A model generated the notes under the pieces. That model worked only from the letters and a program-made list of their open reading frames with translations, searched no databases and was not told the origin of the DNA. DNA of 64,000 bases from JBCBGF01 sp039193455 (lineage in GTDB: Bacteria; Pseudomonadota; Alphaproteobacteria; Rhodobacterales; Rhodobacteraceae), in NCBI GenBank assembly GCA_039193455.1, contig JBCCWO010000003.1:124001-188000 (forward strand), written 5' to 3'. Each line of letters starts with the position of its first letter. The first letter of the stretch is position 1. Of the stretch, positions 9,251 through 17,681 are shown piece by piece. The translations under genes were made by a program, and so were the position numbers.

Positions 9251-9542
9251 GCCAGCGCCCAAAAAAATCGCGGCGCTCCTGCGACAAAGGCCCACACAAG
9301 CGCTGCATTCCTAATCATCTGACCGGAAATATAACAGTTTACCGGGCGGCAACGCTTGCAATCGACACGCAGTTCGGTGGACAGTTCAGGGGTTCGCGCC
9401 CGGGGGGCGCGGATCGTGCATGAACAATCAAAGAGCTGGACGCGGTGCGAACCACCCACCCTGCTGAACCAAAAAAGAACCAGAAGCTCTGCGCCCAAGC
9501 GCCAGAGCCCGAGGCACGAGCCTGTCCAACAAGGAGACACAA
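9251..9542. other. Intergenic region upstream of the peptide-binding protein gene
   Basis: About 290 bases without a convincing gene. It has an A-run near 9261-9267 inside a weak inverted repeat (AGCGCC 9254-9259, GGCGCT 9272-9277). A GC hairpin CGCGCCC-GGG-GGGCGCG lies at 9395-9411. A strong ribosome site AAGGAG stands just before the ATG at 9543. The promoter of the transporter operon should lie here, but no confident -35/-10 pair was identified. Confidence 0.4.
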
Positions 9543-11243
9543 ATGCGTACGAAAACAGCCCTTTTGGGCGCGGCTGCCGCTGTGGCCCTGGCCCCTGCCG
9601 CCTTCGCCGAACGGGCGTCGGATGGCGAGGTCAAGATCATCTACTGGCAGGCGCCGTCGATCCTGAACCCCTATTTGTCTGGGGGCACGAAGGATATCGA
9701 ATCCGCGTCGATGATCGTCGAGCCGCTGGCTCGCTATGACCAGGACGGCACGCTGACACCCTGGCTGGTCGAGGAAATCCCCACGGTCGCCAATGGCGGC
9801 GTGAGCGAGGATCTCACCACGATCACCTGGAACATCACGCCCGGCATCCTGTGGTCGGATGGCACGCCGTTTACCTCGGCGGATGTGCTGTTCACCCATG
9901 AATACTGCACCCACCCCGAAGGCGGCTGCGCGCAGCTGACCAAGTTCGAGGGTGTGGCAACCGTCGAGGCGCCCGATGACCTGACCGTGGTCGTCACTTT
10001 CGAAGGCCCGACGCCCAACCCCTACGGCCCGTTTGTCGGCGGCGAAAGCCCGATCCTGCAGGCCGCACAATTCGCCGATTGCCTGGGCGCCCGCGCACCG
10101 GAATGCACCGAGGCGAACTTTAACCCCATCGGCACCGGCCCCTTCACCGTCACCGAGTTCAAGCCGAACGACGTGATCACCATGGCCGCCAACGACAGCT
10201 ACCGCGATCCGGCGAAACCGGCCTTTGCAAGCGTGACCTTCAAAGGTGGCGGCGATGCGACGGCTGCGGGCCGCTCGGTGATGGAGACGGGCGAATTTGA
10301 CTACGCCTGGAACCTGCAGCTGGCCCCCGATGTGATCGCCGGCATGGAAGCCGCTGGCAAAGGCACGCCGGTCGCAGGCTTTGGCCCGCTGGTTGAGCGC
10401 ATCATGATCAACCAGACCAACCCCGACCCGGCCCTCGGCCCGGACGAGCGGGCGGTCGTGAAACCGCACCCGATTTTCCAGGATGTGCGCGTCGTGCAGG
10501 CGATGAGCCTTGCCATTGACCGGCCGCTGCTGGTCGAGGTGGGCTATGGCCAGGCCGGTCGCGTGACCTGCAACTGGGTGCCCGCCCCCGCGATCTACAA
10601 CTCCGACGCGCTGTCATGCGACACGCAGGACATGGATGCGGCCAAGGCGCTTCTGGAAGAAGCCGGCTGGGTCGACAGCGATGGCGACGGTATCCGCGAA
10701 AAGGACGGCGTCAAGTTCTCGATCCTGTACCAGACCTCGACCAACGCCGTGCGTCAGGACTTCCAGGCCCTGATCAAGCAGTGGTGGGAAGAGATCGGCA
10801 TCGAGACCGAACTGCGCAATGTCGACGCCTCGGTGTTCTTCGGCGGCGATCCGGGCAGCCCGGATACCTTCCAGAAGTTCTATGCCGACGTTGAAATGTA
10901 CGCCAACACGTTCAACGGCACCGACCCGCAGGCCTATCTGGGTAACATGCTGTGCTCGAAAATCCCGAGCCCGGCCTCCCAGTGGCAGGGCGAAAACATC
11001 TCGCGCTGGTGCTCGGACGAATATGAGGCGCTCTACCAGACGCTGACCGAGACGGCGGATATCGATGAGCGGGCCCGCATCGGGCGCGAGCTCAACGACA
11101 TGGCTGTGACCGGCGGCGCGATGATCCCGCTGGTGCACCGCGGGCGGATCTCGGCCCATGCCAACAGCCTGGGCGGTGTTGTCCTGAACGTCTGGGACAG
11201 CGAGCTCTGGAACGTCGCCGACTGGTACCGCATCGACGGCTAA
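9543..11243 (+). CDS. Peptide ABC transporter substrate-binding protein (SBP family 5)
   Basis: A 566-residue periplasmic solute-binding protein of the DppA/OppA family. A Sec signal peptide occupies residues 1-22 (hydrophobic AAAAVALAPAAFA with cleavage after AFA). Family-5 features follow, including the segment around ILWSDGTPFTSADVLFTHEY and the later IFQDVRVVQAMSLAIDR region. ATG at 9543 has an AAGGAG ribosome site. It heads a plus-strand transporter operon but is followed by a strong hairpin terminator at 11256-11292. That arrangement usually keeps binding protein in excess over the permeases. The ligand is not predictable beyond peptides or related cationic solutes. Confidence 0.92.
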   Translation: MRTKTALLGAAAAVALAPAAFAERASDGEVKIIYWQAPSILNPYLSGGTKDIESASMIVEPLARYDQDGTLTPWLVEEIPTVANGGVSEDLTTITWNITPGILWSDGTPFTSADVLFTHEYCTHPEGGCAQLTKFEGVATVEAPDDLTVVVTFEGPTPNPYGPFVGGESPILQAAQFADCLGARAPECTEANFNPIGTGPFTVTEFKPNDVITMAANDSYRDPAKPAFASVTFKGGGDATAAGRSVMETGEFDYAWNLQLAPDVIAGMEAAGKGTPVAGFGPLVERIMINQTNPDPALGPDERAVVKPHPIFQDVRVVQAMSLAIDRPLLVEVGYGQAGRVTCNWVPAPAIYNSDALSCDTQDMDAAKALLEEAGWVDSDGDGIREKDGVKFSILYQTSTNAVRQDFQALIKQWWEEIGIETELRNVDASVFFGGDPGSPDTFQKFYADVEMYANTFNGTDPQAYLGNMLCSKIPSPASQWQGENISRWCSDEYEALYQTLTETADIDERARIGRELNDMAVTGGAMIPLVHRGRISAHANSLGGVVLNVWDSELWNVADWYRIDG

Positions 11244-11255
11244 CCCTTTGATCTG

Positions 11256-11292
11256 GATGCGGCCCTGCCATGTGCGGGGCCGCATCGCTTTT
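11256..11292 (+). terminator. Intra-operon hairpin terminator/attenuator after the binding-protein gene
   Basis: GATGCGGCCCTGC (11256-11268) pairs with GCGGGGCCGCATC (11274-11286), about 13 pairs with one G-T wobble and a five-base loop, followed by TTTT at 11289-11292. It lies 13 bases after the binding-protein stop and before the LysE-type gene. It is probably a partial terminator that reduces downstream expression. Confidence 0.8.
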
Positions 11293-11321
11293 GATCTGTC
11301 GCCGCGCGGGGAACGCATCCG

Positions 11322-11951
11322 ATGACATCCGAGATCTATCTGGCCTATCTGGCCGTCGTGGCGGTGTTCTTCGCCACGCCGCCCGGGCCAAGCCAGCTGC
11401 TGATGCTGTCAAACAGCGCACGGCACGGCGCGCAAAGATCGCTTTGGACGGCTTTCGGCGACCTCACGGCAAACGCGTTGCAAATGACTGCCGCGGGCTT
11501 TGGTCTGGCGGTGATCATCGCGGCCTCGGACATCGCGCTCGATGTCGTGAAATGGGCCGGTGTGGCCTATCTCGTTTGGATGGGCGTGCGGACGTTCCGC
11601 AGCACGGGCAGCAGCCCGGCAACCGCCGCCGCATCGCCCAACGCACGCGCGCTGTGGCTGCAGGGCTTTGTCACCTCGGCGTCGAACCCAAAGGCCGTCG
11701 TGTTTTTTGCCGCCCTGTTCCCACAGTTCATCTCACCTGACGCGGCGATTTGGCCGCAAATCCTGATCCTCGGCGCCACCTATCTGGTGATCGATGGCGC
11801 GATCCTCTTTCTCTACGGGCTTGCCGCGGAACGGGCCTTTGCCCGGTTCACCACCACACCGCGCCGCCTGAACCGCATCTCCGGCAGCCTGATGATCGGC
11901 GCCGCGGGGCTACTGTCGCTCAAAGACCTCGACACGCAGGGGGCGCGCTGA
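11322..11951 (+). CDS. LysE/RhtB family amino-acid exporter
   Basis: A 209-residue inner-membrane protein with about six hydrophobic segments and the family hallmark TPPGPSQLLML near residue 20. Members export amino acids such as threonine, homoserine, lysine or leucine. It lies between the binding protein and the permeases of a peptide importer, and its TGA overlaps the permease ATG by one base. Coupled expression of a peptide importer and an amino-acid exporter would let the cell dump excess amino acids after hydrolysing peptides. The family is clear; the substrate is inferred from context only. Confidence 0.9.
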   Translation: MTSEIYLAYLAVVAVFFATPPGPSQLLMLSNSARHGAQRSLWTAFGDLTANALQMTAAGFGLAVIIAASDIALDVVKWAGVAYLVWMGVRTFRSTGSSPATAAASPNARALWLQGFVTSASNPKAVVFFAALFPQFISPDAAIWPQILILGATYLVIDGAILFLYGLAAERAFARFTTTPRRLNRISGSLMIGAAGLLSLKDLDTQGAR

Positions 11952-12958
11952 TGCTGCAATATACCACCCGACGATTGGTGCTGAGCGTTCCCACGCTCCT
12001 CTTTATTTCATTGGTTATTTTCCTGCTCCTCGAACTCGCCCCCGGCGATCCCATGGCGCAGGTCCCGCTGACCGTGCCCGACGAGGTCAAGCAGCGGATG
12101 CGCGAGGCGCTGGGTCTGGGCGAACCGATGCCGGTGCGCTTTGGCAAATGGCTCTGGCAGTTCTTTGTGGTCGAGCCGCTTTATCTGATCGACCTCGGCT
12201 TTGGCACCAGCTTTGCCGAAGGCCAGCAGCGCGTGATCAGCTGGCAGACCCGCAGCCCGGTGATGGACATCGTCGCCCAGCGCATGCCCCAGACGCTGTG
12301 GGTGGTGGGCACCGCCTATATCGTCGCGATCCTGATCGCGCTGCCCATCGGCATCTATTCGGCCTATCGCCAGTATTCGTGGTTTGATCAGGCCGGGACG
12401 TTTGTCACCATGGTCGGCTTTTCGATCCCGCCGTTTTTCTCGGGCGTCCTCGTGATCGTGATCTTCTCGGTCCAGCTGGGGTGGTTCCCGTCAATCTATG
12501 ACACCACCCACCGGGTCACGGATTGGGACAGCTTCGTGGTTCAGCTTCAACAGATGATCATGCCGGTGATGGTGCTGGCGCTTCAGATCACCTCGCAGCT
12601 CAGCCGCTTCATGCGGGCCTCGATGCTCGACAACCTCAACCAGGATTACGTGCGCACCGCCCGGGCCAAGGGCCTGAGCGAACGCGTGGTGGTTCTGGTT
12701 CACGTCCTGCGCAATTCGATGATCCCGGTGGTGACCGTCATCGCGCTTGGCATCCCGTCGATCTTCGGCGGCGCGATCATCACCGAACAGGTGTTCAAGG
12801 TGAACGGGATCGGCCAGCTTCTGATCACCGCGATCCAGGCCAATGACCTGCCGATGGTGCAGACGCTGACCTTCGTCTTCGCGATCCTGATCGTGCTCTT
12901 CAACCTGATTGCCGATATCCTCTACGGCATCCTGGACCCGAGGATCCGCTATGACTGA
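11951..12958 (+). CDS. Peptide ABC transporter permease (DppB/OppB type)
   Basis: A 335-residue inner-membrane permease with six predicted segments. It begins with the typical MLQYTTRRLVLSVPTLL membrane segment and carries the EAA-loop YVRTARAKGLSERVV, which contacts the ATPase. The start at 11951 is fixed by the overlap with the LysE gene stop (TGATG) and by the family N terminus; an upstream in-frame ATG lies inside the LysE gene. It overlaps the next permease gene by eight bases. The ATPase partner is encoded by the minus-strand gene at 4288-6111. Confidence 0.93.
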   Translation: MLQYTTRRLVLSVPTLLFISLVIFLLLELAPGDPMAQVPLTVPDEVKQRMREALGLGEPMPVRFGKWLWQFFVVEPLYLIDLGFGTSFAEGQQRVISWQTRSPVMDIVAQRMPQTLWVVGTAYIVAILIALPIGIYSAYRQYSWFDQAGTFVTMVGFSIPPFFSGVLVIVIFSVQLGWFPSIYDTTHRVTDWDSFVVQLQQMIMPVMVLALQITSQLSRFMRASMLDNLNQDYVRTARAKGLSERVVVLVHVLRNSMIPVVTVIALGIPSIFGGAIITEQVFKVNGIGQLLITAIQANDLPMVQTLTFVFAILIVLFNLIADILYGILDPRIRYD

Positions 12959-13961
12959 TCAGCAGGTCGAAAGCCCGGTCACCGAGACCACCGACATGCC
13001 CGGCGTTCGCGAAGCGTCCGGCGCCGATCAGGACCCGCGCAGCCAGTGGCTCGATGTCTGGGACCAGTTCAAGCACCACCGCGGCGCGTTCTGGGGCATG
13101 GTGGTGTTCTTTTCCATCGTGTTCCTCGTGCTGATCGGGCCCTTCATCTATTGGCATGACCCAACCTTTGTGCCGACGGGCCGCGCATTCCTGGAACTGC
13201 GCGACATGCGCCCGATGTACACGGTGCTGTGGGACAGCGGCGCCAAGGTCAGCTGGGCCCATCCGCTGGGCACCGACAACCTGGGCCGCGATACCATGGC
13301 CCGGCTGCTGTCGGGCGGGCGGGTGTCGATCGCGGTGGGCATGGCGGCGATGGTCCTTTCTATCGTCATCGGCACGCTGGTCGGCGTGCTGGCGGGCTAT
13401 ATCCGCTGGCTCGACGGCCCGCTGATGCGCCTGACCGACCTGTTCCTGGCCCTGCCGCTGCTGCCGCTGCTGCTCGTCGCCGTGCTCTTGTTCCGCGATC
13501 CCCTGTCATCGGCGCTGGGGCCCGAGGGCGGGACGTTCATCCTGATCGTGACGCTGGTGGGCATCACCTCGTGGATGCAAACCGCGCGGATCGTGCGGGG
13601 CGACGTGCTGGCCCTGAAAGAGCGTGAGTTCGTCCTGGCCGCCCGGTCCATCGGGACCTCGGACTATCACATGATCATGCGTCACATTCTGCCCAACGTG
13701 CTGTCGCCCATCATGGTCTCGGCCACATTGGGGATCGCCACGGCGATCATCACCGAATCCGCCCTGTCCTTCCTTGGATTCGGTTTCCCGCCGGACTTCC
13801 CGACCTGGGGCAAACTGTTGTTCGACAGCGTCGACCGCATGGTTCAGTACCCCGAACGGGTGATCTGGCCGGGCATGCTGATCTCGCTCACCGTGCTGAG
13901 CGTGAACTACATCGGCGATGGCCTGCGCGACGCGCTTGACCCAAGGATACGCGGGCGGTGA
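12951..13961 (+). CDS. Peptide ABC transporter permease (DppC/OppC type)
   Basis: A 336-residue permease. A cytoplasmic N-terminal tail of about 40 residues precedes the first membrane segment (FWGMVVFFSIVFLVLIG). The EAA loop reads FVLAARSIGTSDYHMIMRH and is followed by SALSFLGFGFPPDFPTWG, all standard for DppC proteins. The start at 12951 overlaps the DppB-type stop (ATGACTGA); an in-frame start at 12909 would lie well inside the upstream gene. It forms the membrane channel with the preceding permease. A GNAT gene follows with a GTGA overlap. Confidence 0.92.
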   Translation: MTDQQVESPVTETTDMPGVREASGADQDPRSQWLDVWDQFKHHRGAFWGMVVFFSIVFLVLIGPFIYWHDPTFVPTGRAFLELRDMRPMYTVLWDSGAKVSWAHPLGTDNLGRDTMARLLSGGRVSIAVGMAAMVLSIVIGTLVGVLAGYIRWLDGPLMRLTDLFLALPLLPLLLVAVLLFRDPLSSALGPEGGTFILIVTLVGITSWMQTARIVRGDVLALKEREFVLAARSIGTSDYHMIMRHILPNVLSPIMVSATLGIATAIITESALSFLGFGFPPDFPTWGKLLFDSVDRMVQYPERVIWPGMLISLTVLSVNYIGDGLRDALDPRIRGR

Positions 13962-14530
13962 CGCTGACCGTCCGTCCCCTGACCCCGGACCGATGGACGG
14001 ATTTCGAGGCGTTGTTCGGCGGCGCAAGCGCCACCCGAAACTGCTGGTGCATGTGGTGGCGCGTGCCGGGAAACGCCTGGCGTGACACCACCAAGGACTC
14101 GCGCAAGGCCGCCTTCAAGGCCGCGGTCGACATCGCGCCACCGGGGCTTTTGGCCTATGACGATGACCAGCCCGTGGGTTGGGTCCATATCACCCCGCGC
14201 GCGGATGTGCCCCGGTTCAATAATGGCCGGATGTCCAAACCCAGCGATGATGGCGATTTCGACCGCACTTGGGCGATCACCTGTTTCTACACGGCCCCCA
14301 GCCATCGCAAACAGGGGATGATGGCCGCCATGGCCCGGGCCGCCTGTTATTACGCGCAAAAGAACGGGGCGCTCAGGGTCGAAGCCGCCCCGATGCGGCC
14401 CAAACCGACGCTGCAACGCAGCGAAGGGTATTTCGGGATCGCCCCCGCCTTGAGCCGGGCAGGGTTTGACACGGTCGAGACGCGCGGCGAAAACCGCCTG
14501 CTCATGCGCTGGATGGCGGTGGTGGGCTGA
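13958..14530 (+). CDS. GNAT family N-acetyltransferase
   Basis: A 190-residue GCN5-related acetyltransferase. The acetyl-CoA site is recognisable in ITCFYTAPSHRKQGMMAAM (a Q/R-x-x-G-x-A-like turn, around residues 108-126), followed by the helix and a strand with VEAAPM. The N-terminal CWCMWWRVPG is typical of one GNAT subgroup. It starts with GTG overlapping the permease stop (GTGA), so it is translated with the transporter operon. It might acetylate an imported amine or amino acid, but nothing in the sequence identifies the acceptor. Confidence 0.82.
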   Translation: MTLTVRPLTPDRWTDFEALFGGASATRNCWCMWWRVPGNAWRDTTKDSRKAAFKAAVDIAPPGLLAYDDDQPVGWVHITPRADVPRFNNGRMSKPSDDGDFDRTWAITCFYTAPSHRKQGMMAAMARAACYYAQKNGALRVEAAPMRPKPTLQRSEGYFGIAPALSRAGFDTVETRGENRLLMRWMAVVG

Positions 14531-14626
14531 CGCGTTTCGCGGTTGCTTTAAGTCACCCAGCGTCGCTTTGCGCGTTGGACCGCCGGGAAAGGCCGCACCC
14601 AAACGATCCCGCGTGAACGCGAAACG

Positions 14627-15907
14627 CTACTCCACCGATTTCCGGATGCGCTGCACCATCCACCAGACCACCACAATCACCAGTGGTGTCACCAGGGCGG
14701 TCAGCACCAGCTCGGACACGGCCAGCCCCTCGCCCACGGGGCCCAGCAAGTAGATCGCCAGGTTCACCGCGTAATAGCTGATCGCCACGACGCTCAGCCC
14801 CTCAACCGTGCGCTGAAGCCGCAGCTGCAGATCGGCGCGCCGGTCCATGCTTTCCAACAGCTCCTGGTTCTGGGCCGAGCGTTCCACGTCAACCCGGGTG
14901 CGCAGCAGATTGCCCGCCCGCATCGCGCGTTCGGCCATGGCCTGCATCCTGCCCTCGCCCGCCTTGACGGTGCGCATCGCCGGGTCGAACCGGCGCATCA
15001 TGAACTCACCAAAGGTCTGACGCCCGCCGTACCGCTCTTCCCGCATCACCTCGATGCGCTGGTGCACCAGCGCCTCGTAGGCGCCGGTCGCGCCAAAGCG
15101 GAACGCGGTCCGCGCCAGCATATTCTCAAGCTCGGACGAGATGGCCAAAAGCCCCTTGAGCGTGTCATCGGCGCTGTCCCCGCCGCCCGACATCTCGCCC
15201 ATAAGCCGCGTCAGCTCGCCATCGATCTCACCCATCCGGGGGCCAAGGTCGCGCACCCGCGCCAGGCCCAGCATCGACATCGACTTGTAGGTCTCGATCT
15301 CGCAGAGCCGCTGCACGATCCGGCCCACCCGGCGGGCCCCCGTCTCGGGCCGCACGAACACGGCAAAGCGCATGTGCCCCGCCGGGTCGATCCGGAAGTC
15401 GCCAGCCACGATCCCGCTATTGTCAAGGACATGGCTCGCCGCCAGGCTTTCGGGCACGAACCACTCGGCCAGCTTGTCGTCCACGCCATTGTCTGCGCCC
15501 AAACGCTCTACCCGTATCAGGGCCGAGGTGATGCGGCTGCCCGGCGCTTCGGCCAGCCAGTCTTCGGGGAACACACCAAAGGTCGCGCCGTCGAACGGCC
15601 GCTCGGCCACGCCGCTGTCAAACAGCGTGTAGGTCACGAACTCGGTATGGCTTTCCCATTTCAGCCGGTACTTGCCCAGCTCGCCGAACCAATGCGTGGC
15701 ACCCGGCTGCGGATGGCTGGCACCGAACCGGTCCAAAAGCGCGATCAGATGCGCGCGATCCAGTTCGCGGTCGCGTGCGGCGGCATCCTTGGGCTGCTTG
15801 ATCGCCAGGTACGCCGCCCGACACGGCGCCTCAAGCGGCGGAAAGGGGCGCGCATGCAGTTCGTTCGCCAGCTTGTAACGCAGCGGGTGATCTTCGATTT
15901 GGCTCAT
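14627..15907 (-). CDS. DUF3422 family membrane protein
   Basis: A 426-residue protein of the DUF3422 family, widespread in alpha- and betaproteobacteria and of unknown function. The N-terminal part is soluble, beginning with LRYKLANELHARPFPPLEAP and followed by FGELGKYRLKWESHTEFVTYT. A helical middle part contains GYMF-like shape-forming segments rich in charged residues. Two hydrophobic segments lie at the C terminus (about residues 365-385 and 395-415). The length is normal. It stands alone, with an AT-rich promoter region upstream (15940-15985). Confidence 0.85.
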   Translation of the reverse strand: MSQIEDHPLRYKLANELHARPFPPLEAPCRAAYLAIKQPKDAAARDRELDRAHLIALLDRFGASHPQPGATHWFGELGKYRLKWESHTEFVTYTLFDSGVAERPFDGATFGVFPEDWLAEAPGSRITSALIRVERLGADNGVDDKLAEWFVPESLAASHVLDNSGIVAGDFRIDPAGHMRFAVFVRPETGARRVGRIVQRLCEIETYKSMSMLGLARVRDLGPRMGEIDGELTRLMGEMSGGGDSADDTLKGLLAISSELENMLARTAFRFGATGAYEALVHQRIEVMREERYGGRQTFGEFMMRRFDPAMRTVKAGEGRMQAMAERAMRAGNLLRTRVDVERSAQNQELLESMDRRADLQLRLQRTVEGLSVVAISYYAVNLAIYLLGPVGEGLAVSELVLTALVTPLVIVVVWWMVQRIRKSVE

Positions 15908-16106
15908 ATCCGGCCTGCAATGTTTTGCGCGAACCTAGACGAAATCAGATGTCTGTAAACAAAAAAATACAACTATTATGGCAACTTAGATGTACACTGT
16001 GGTGTACCGGGATATGGACTCGTCCGCCTGCCCCGGCTCTCGCCGACTCGGGAAGAGACCGTCCATTGCAACAGGGCATGGGTCTATGTCTCAGCGTCGA
16101 ATGATA

Positions 16107-16135
16107 CTCCCCCTCCCCACCGAGGAGAGGGGAAG
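16107..16135. terminator. GC-rich stem-loop downstream of pntB
   Basis: CTCCCCCTCCCC (16107-16118) can pair with GGAGAGGGGAAG (16124-16135) around a five-base loop, with two wobble pairs when read on the pntB strand. There is no T-run, so it may be a weak terminator or an RNA 3'-end stabiliser. Similar CCCCTCC/GGAGGGG elements occur after ssb and before the TPR gene. Confidence 0.45.
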
Positions 16136-16145
16136 AGTACCGGGA

Positions 16146-17666
16146 TCACCCCTCGATCTTCGGCAACAGGCTGTCCACGCTGACCTTCGCGTCACCATAG
16201 AACATCAGGGTGTTGTCTTTGTAGAACAGCGGGTTTTCGATGCCCGAATAGCCGGTCCCCTGCCCGCGCTTTGACACGAAGACCTGCTTGGATTTCCACA
16301 CCTCCAACACCGGCATCCCGGCAATGGGTGAGTTCGGGTCGTCCTGCGCCGCCGGGTTCACGATGTCGTTCGAGCCGATGACGATCACCACGTCGGTTTC
16401 CGGGAAATCCTCGTTGATCTCGTCCATCTCCAGCACGATGTCGTAGGGCACCTTTGCCTCGGCCAGAAGCACGTTCATGTGCCCCGGCAGACGCCCGGCC
16501 ACCGGGTGGATCGCAAAGCGCACCTCTTTGCCCGCGCCCCGCAGCTTGCGCGTCAGTTCGCTGACCGATTGCTGCGCCTGGGCCACCGCCATGCCGTAGC
16601 CCGGCACGATGATGATCGAGTCCGCCTCGTTCAGCGCGCTGGCCACACCATCGGCGTCGATGGCAACCTGCTCGCCTTCGACCGCCATCTGTTCACCGCC
16701 GCCGCCGCCAAAGCCGCCGAGGATCACGCTGACAAACGACCGGTTCATGGCCTTGCACATGATGTAGCTGAGGATCGCACCAGAGGATCCCACCAGCGCG
16801 CCCACCACGATCAGCAGGTCGTTGCCAAGCGAAAAGCCAATCGCCGCCGCCGCCCAGCCCGAGTAGCTGTTCAGCATCGAGACGACCACCGGCATATCCG
16901 CCCCGCCGATCCCCATGATCAGGTGGTAACCGATAAAGAGCGCCGCGAGTGTCAGCAGAACCAGCGTCCAGCTGCCCGAGCCGCCCAGATACATGATCAG
17001 CAGCACCACAGACAGCGCCGCCGCCGCCGCGTTCAGCAGGTGCCCGCCCGGAAGCTGCTTGGCCCCGGTGTCGATCTTGAAGGGCAACAGGCTCGAGTTA
17101 CCAGAAAGCTTGCCATAGGCCACGACCGATCCGGTAAAGGTCACCGCGCCGATCCAGATGCCCAGCGACAGCTCGACCCGTAGAATGGCAATCTCGACAC
17201 CCGTCTTCTTGGCCACCAACTGACCAAAGGCCGAGAGCCCGTCAAAGACCTCTTTCGGCAGGCCAATCGCGGTATAGCCATCCTCGGCCACCGCGCCCAG
17301 AACCCCGCCATTGTCGGCGTAAAGGCCCGAGACGATGTTGATCATGATATCGGCGTTAAAGCCCACGAACACCGCCGCAAGGCCCACGAGCGAGTGCATG
17401 ATTGCCACAAGCTCGGGCATCTGGGTCATCTCGACCTTGGTGGCAAGCTGATAGCCGACGACCGCGCCGATGGCGATCAGCACCAGCGACAAGATCCAAA
17501 GCCCCTGCCCCGGCCCGATCAGTGTGGCGACCACCGCGATGAACATGCCGACGATGCCGTACCAGACGGCGCGTTTCGCGCTTTCCTGGCCCGACAGCCC
17601 GCCGAGCGAGAGAATGAACAGAACCGCCGCGACGACGTAAGCTGCTGTAGTAAATCCGAATTCCAT
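16146..17666 (-). CDS. pntB: NAD(P) transhydrogenase subunit beta
   Basis: A 506-residue subunit of the proton-translocating transhydrogenase, which uses the proton gradient to reduce NADP+ with NADH. It has about nine membrane segments in the N-terminal 320 residues. The NADP(H)-binding domain III follows, with VPGYGMAVAQAQ and FAIHPVAGRLPGHMNVLLAEA, and later VIVIGSNDIVNPAAQ and VFVSKRGQGTGYSG. It is longer than the enterobacterial protein because of an extra loop of about 40 residues after the early membrane segments, common in alphaproteobacteria. It lies 15 bases after pntA and is cotranscribed with it. Confidence 0.96.
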   Translation of the reverse strand: MEFGFTTAAYVVAAVLFILSLGGLSGQESAKRAVWYGIVGMFIAVVATLIGPGQGLWILSLVLIAIGAVVGYQLATKVEMTQMPELVAIMHSLVGLAAVFVGFNADIMINIVSGLYADNGGVLGAVAEDGYTAIGLPKEVFDGLSAFGQLVAKKTGVEIAILRVELSLGIWIGAVTFTGSVVAYGKLSGNSSLLPFKIDTGAKQLPGGHLLNAAAAALSVVLLIMYLGGSGSWTLVLLTLAALFIGYHLIMGIGGADMPVVVSMLNSYSGWAAAAIGFSLGNDLLIVVGALVGSSGAILSYIMCKAMNRSFVSVILGGFGGGGGEQMAVEGEQVAIDADGVASALNEADSIIIVPGYGMAVAQAQQSVSELTRKLRGAGKEVRFAIHPVAGRLPGHMNVLLAEAKVPYDIVLEMDEINEDFPETDVVIVIGSNDIVNPAAQDDPNSPIAGMPVLEVWKSKQVFVSKRGQGTGYSGIENPLFYKDNTLMFYGDAKVSVDSLLPKIEG

Positions 17667-17681
17667 TGCGCCCGCCCCCGC

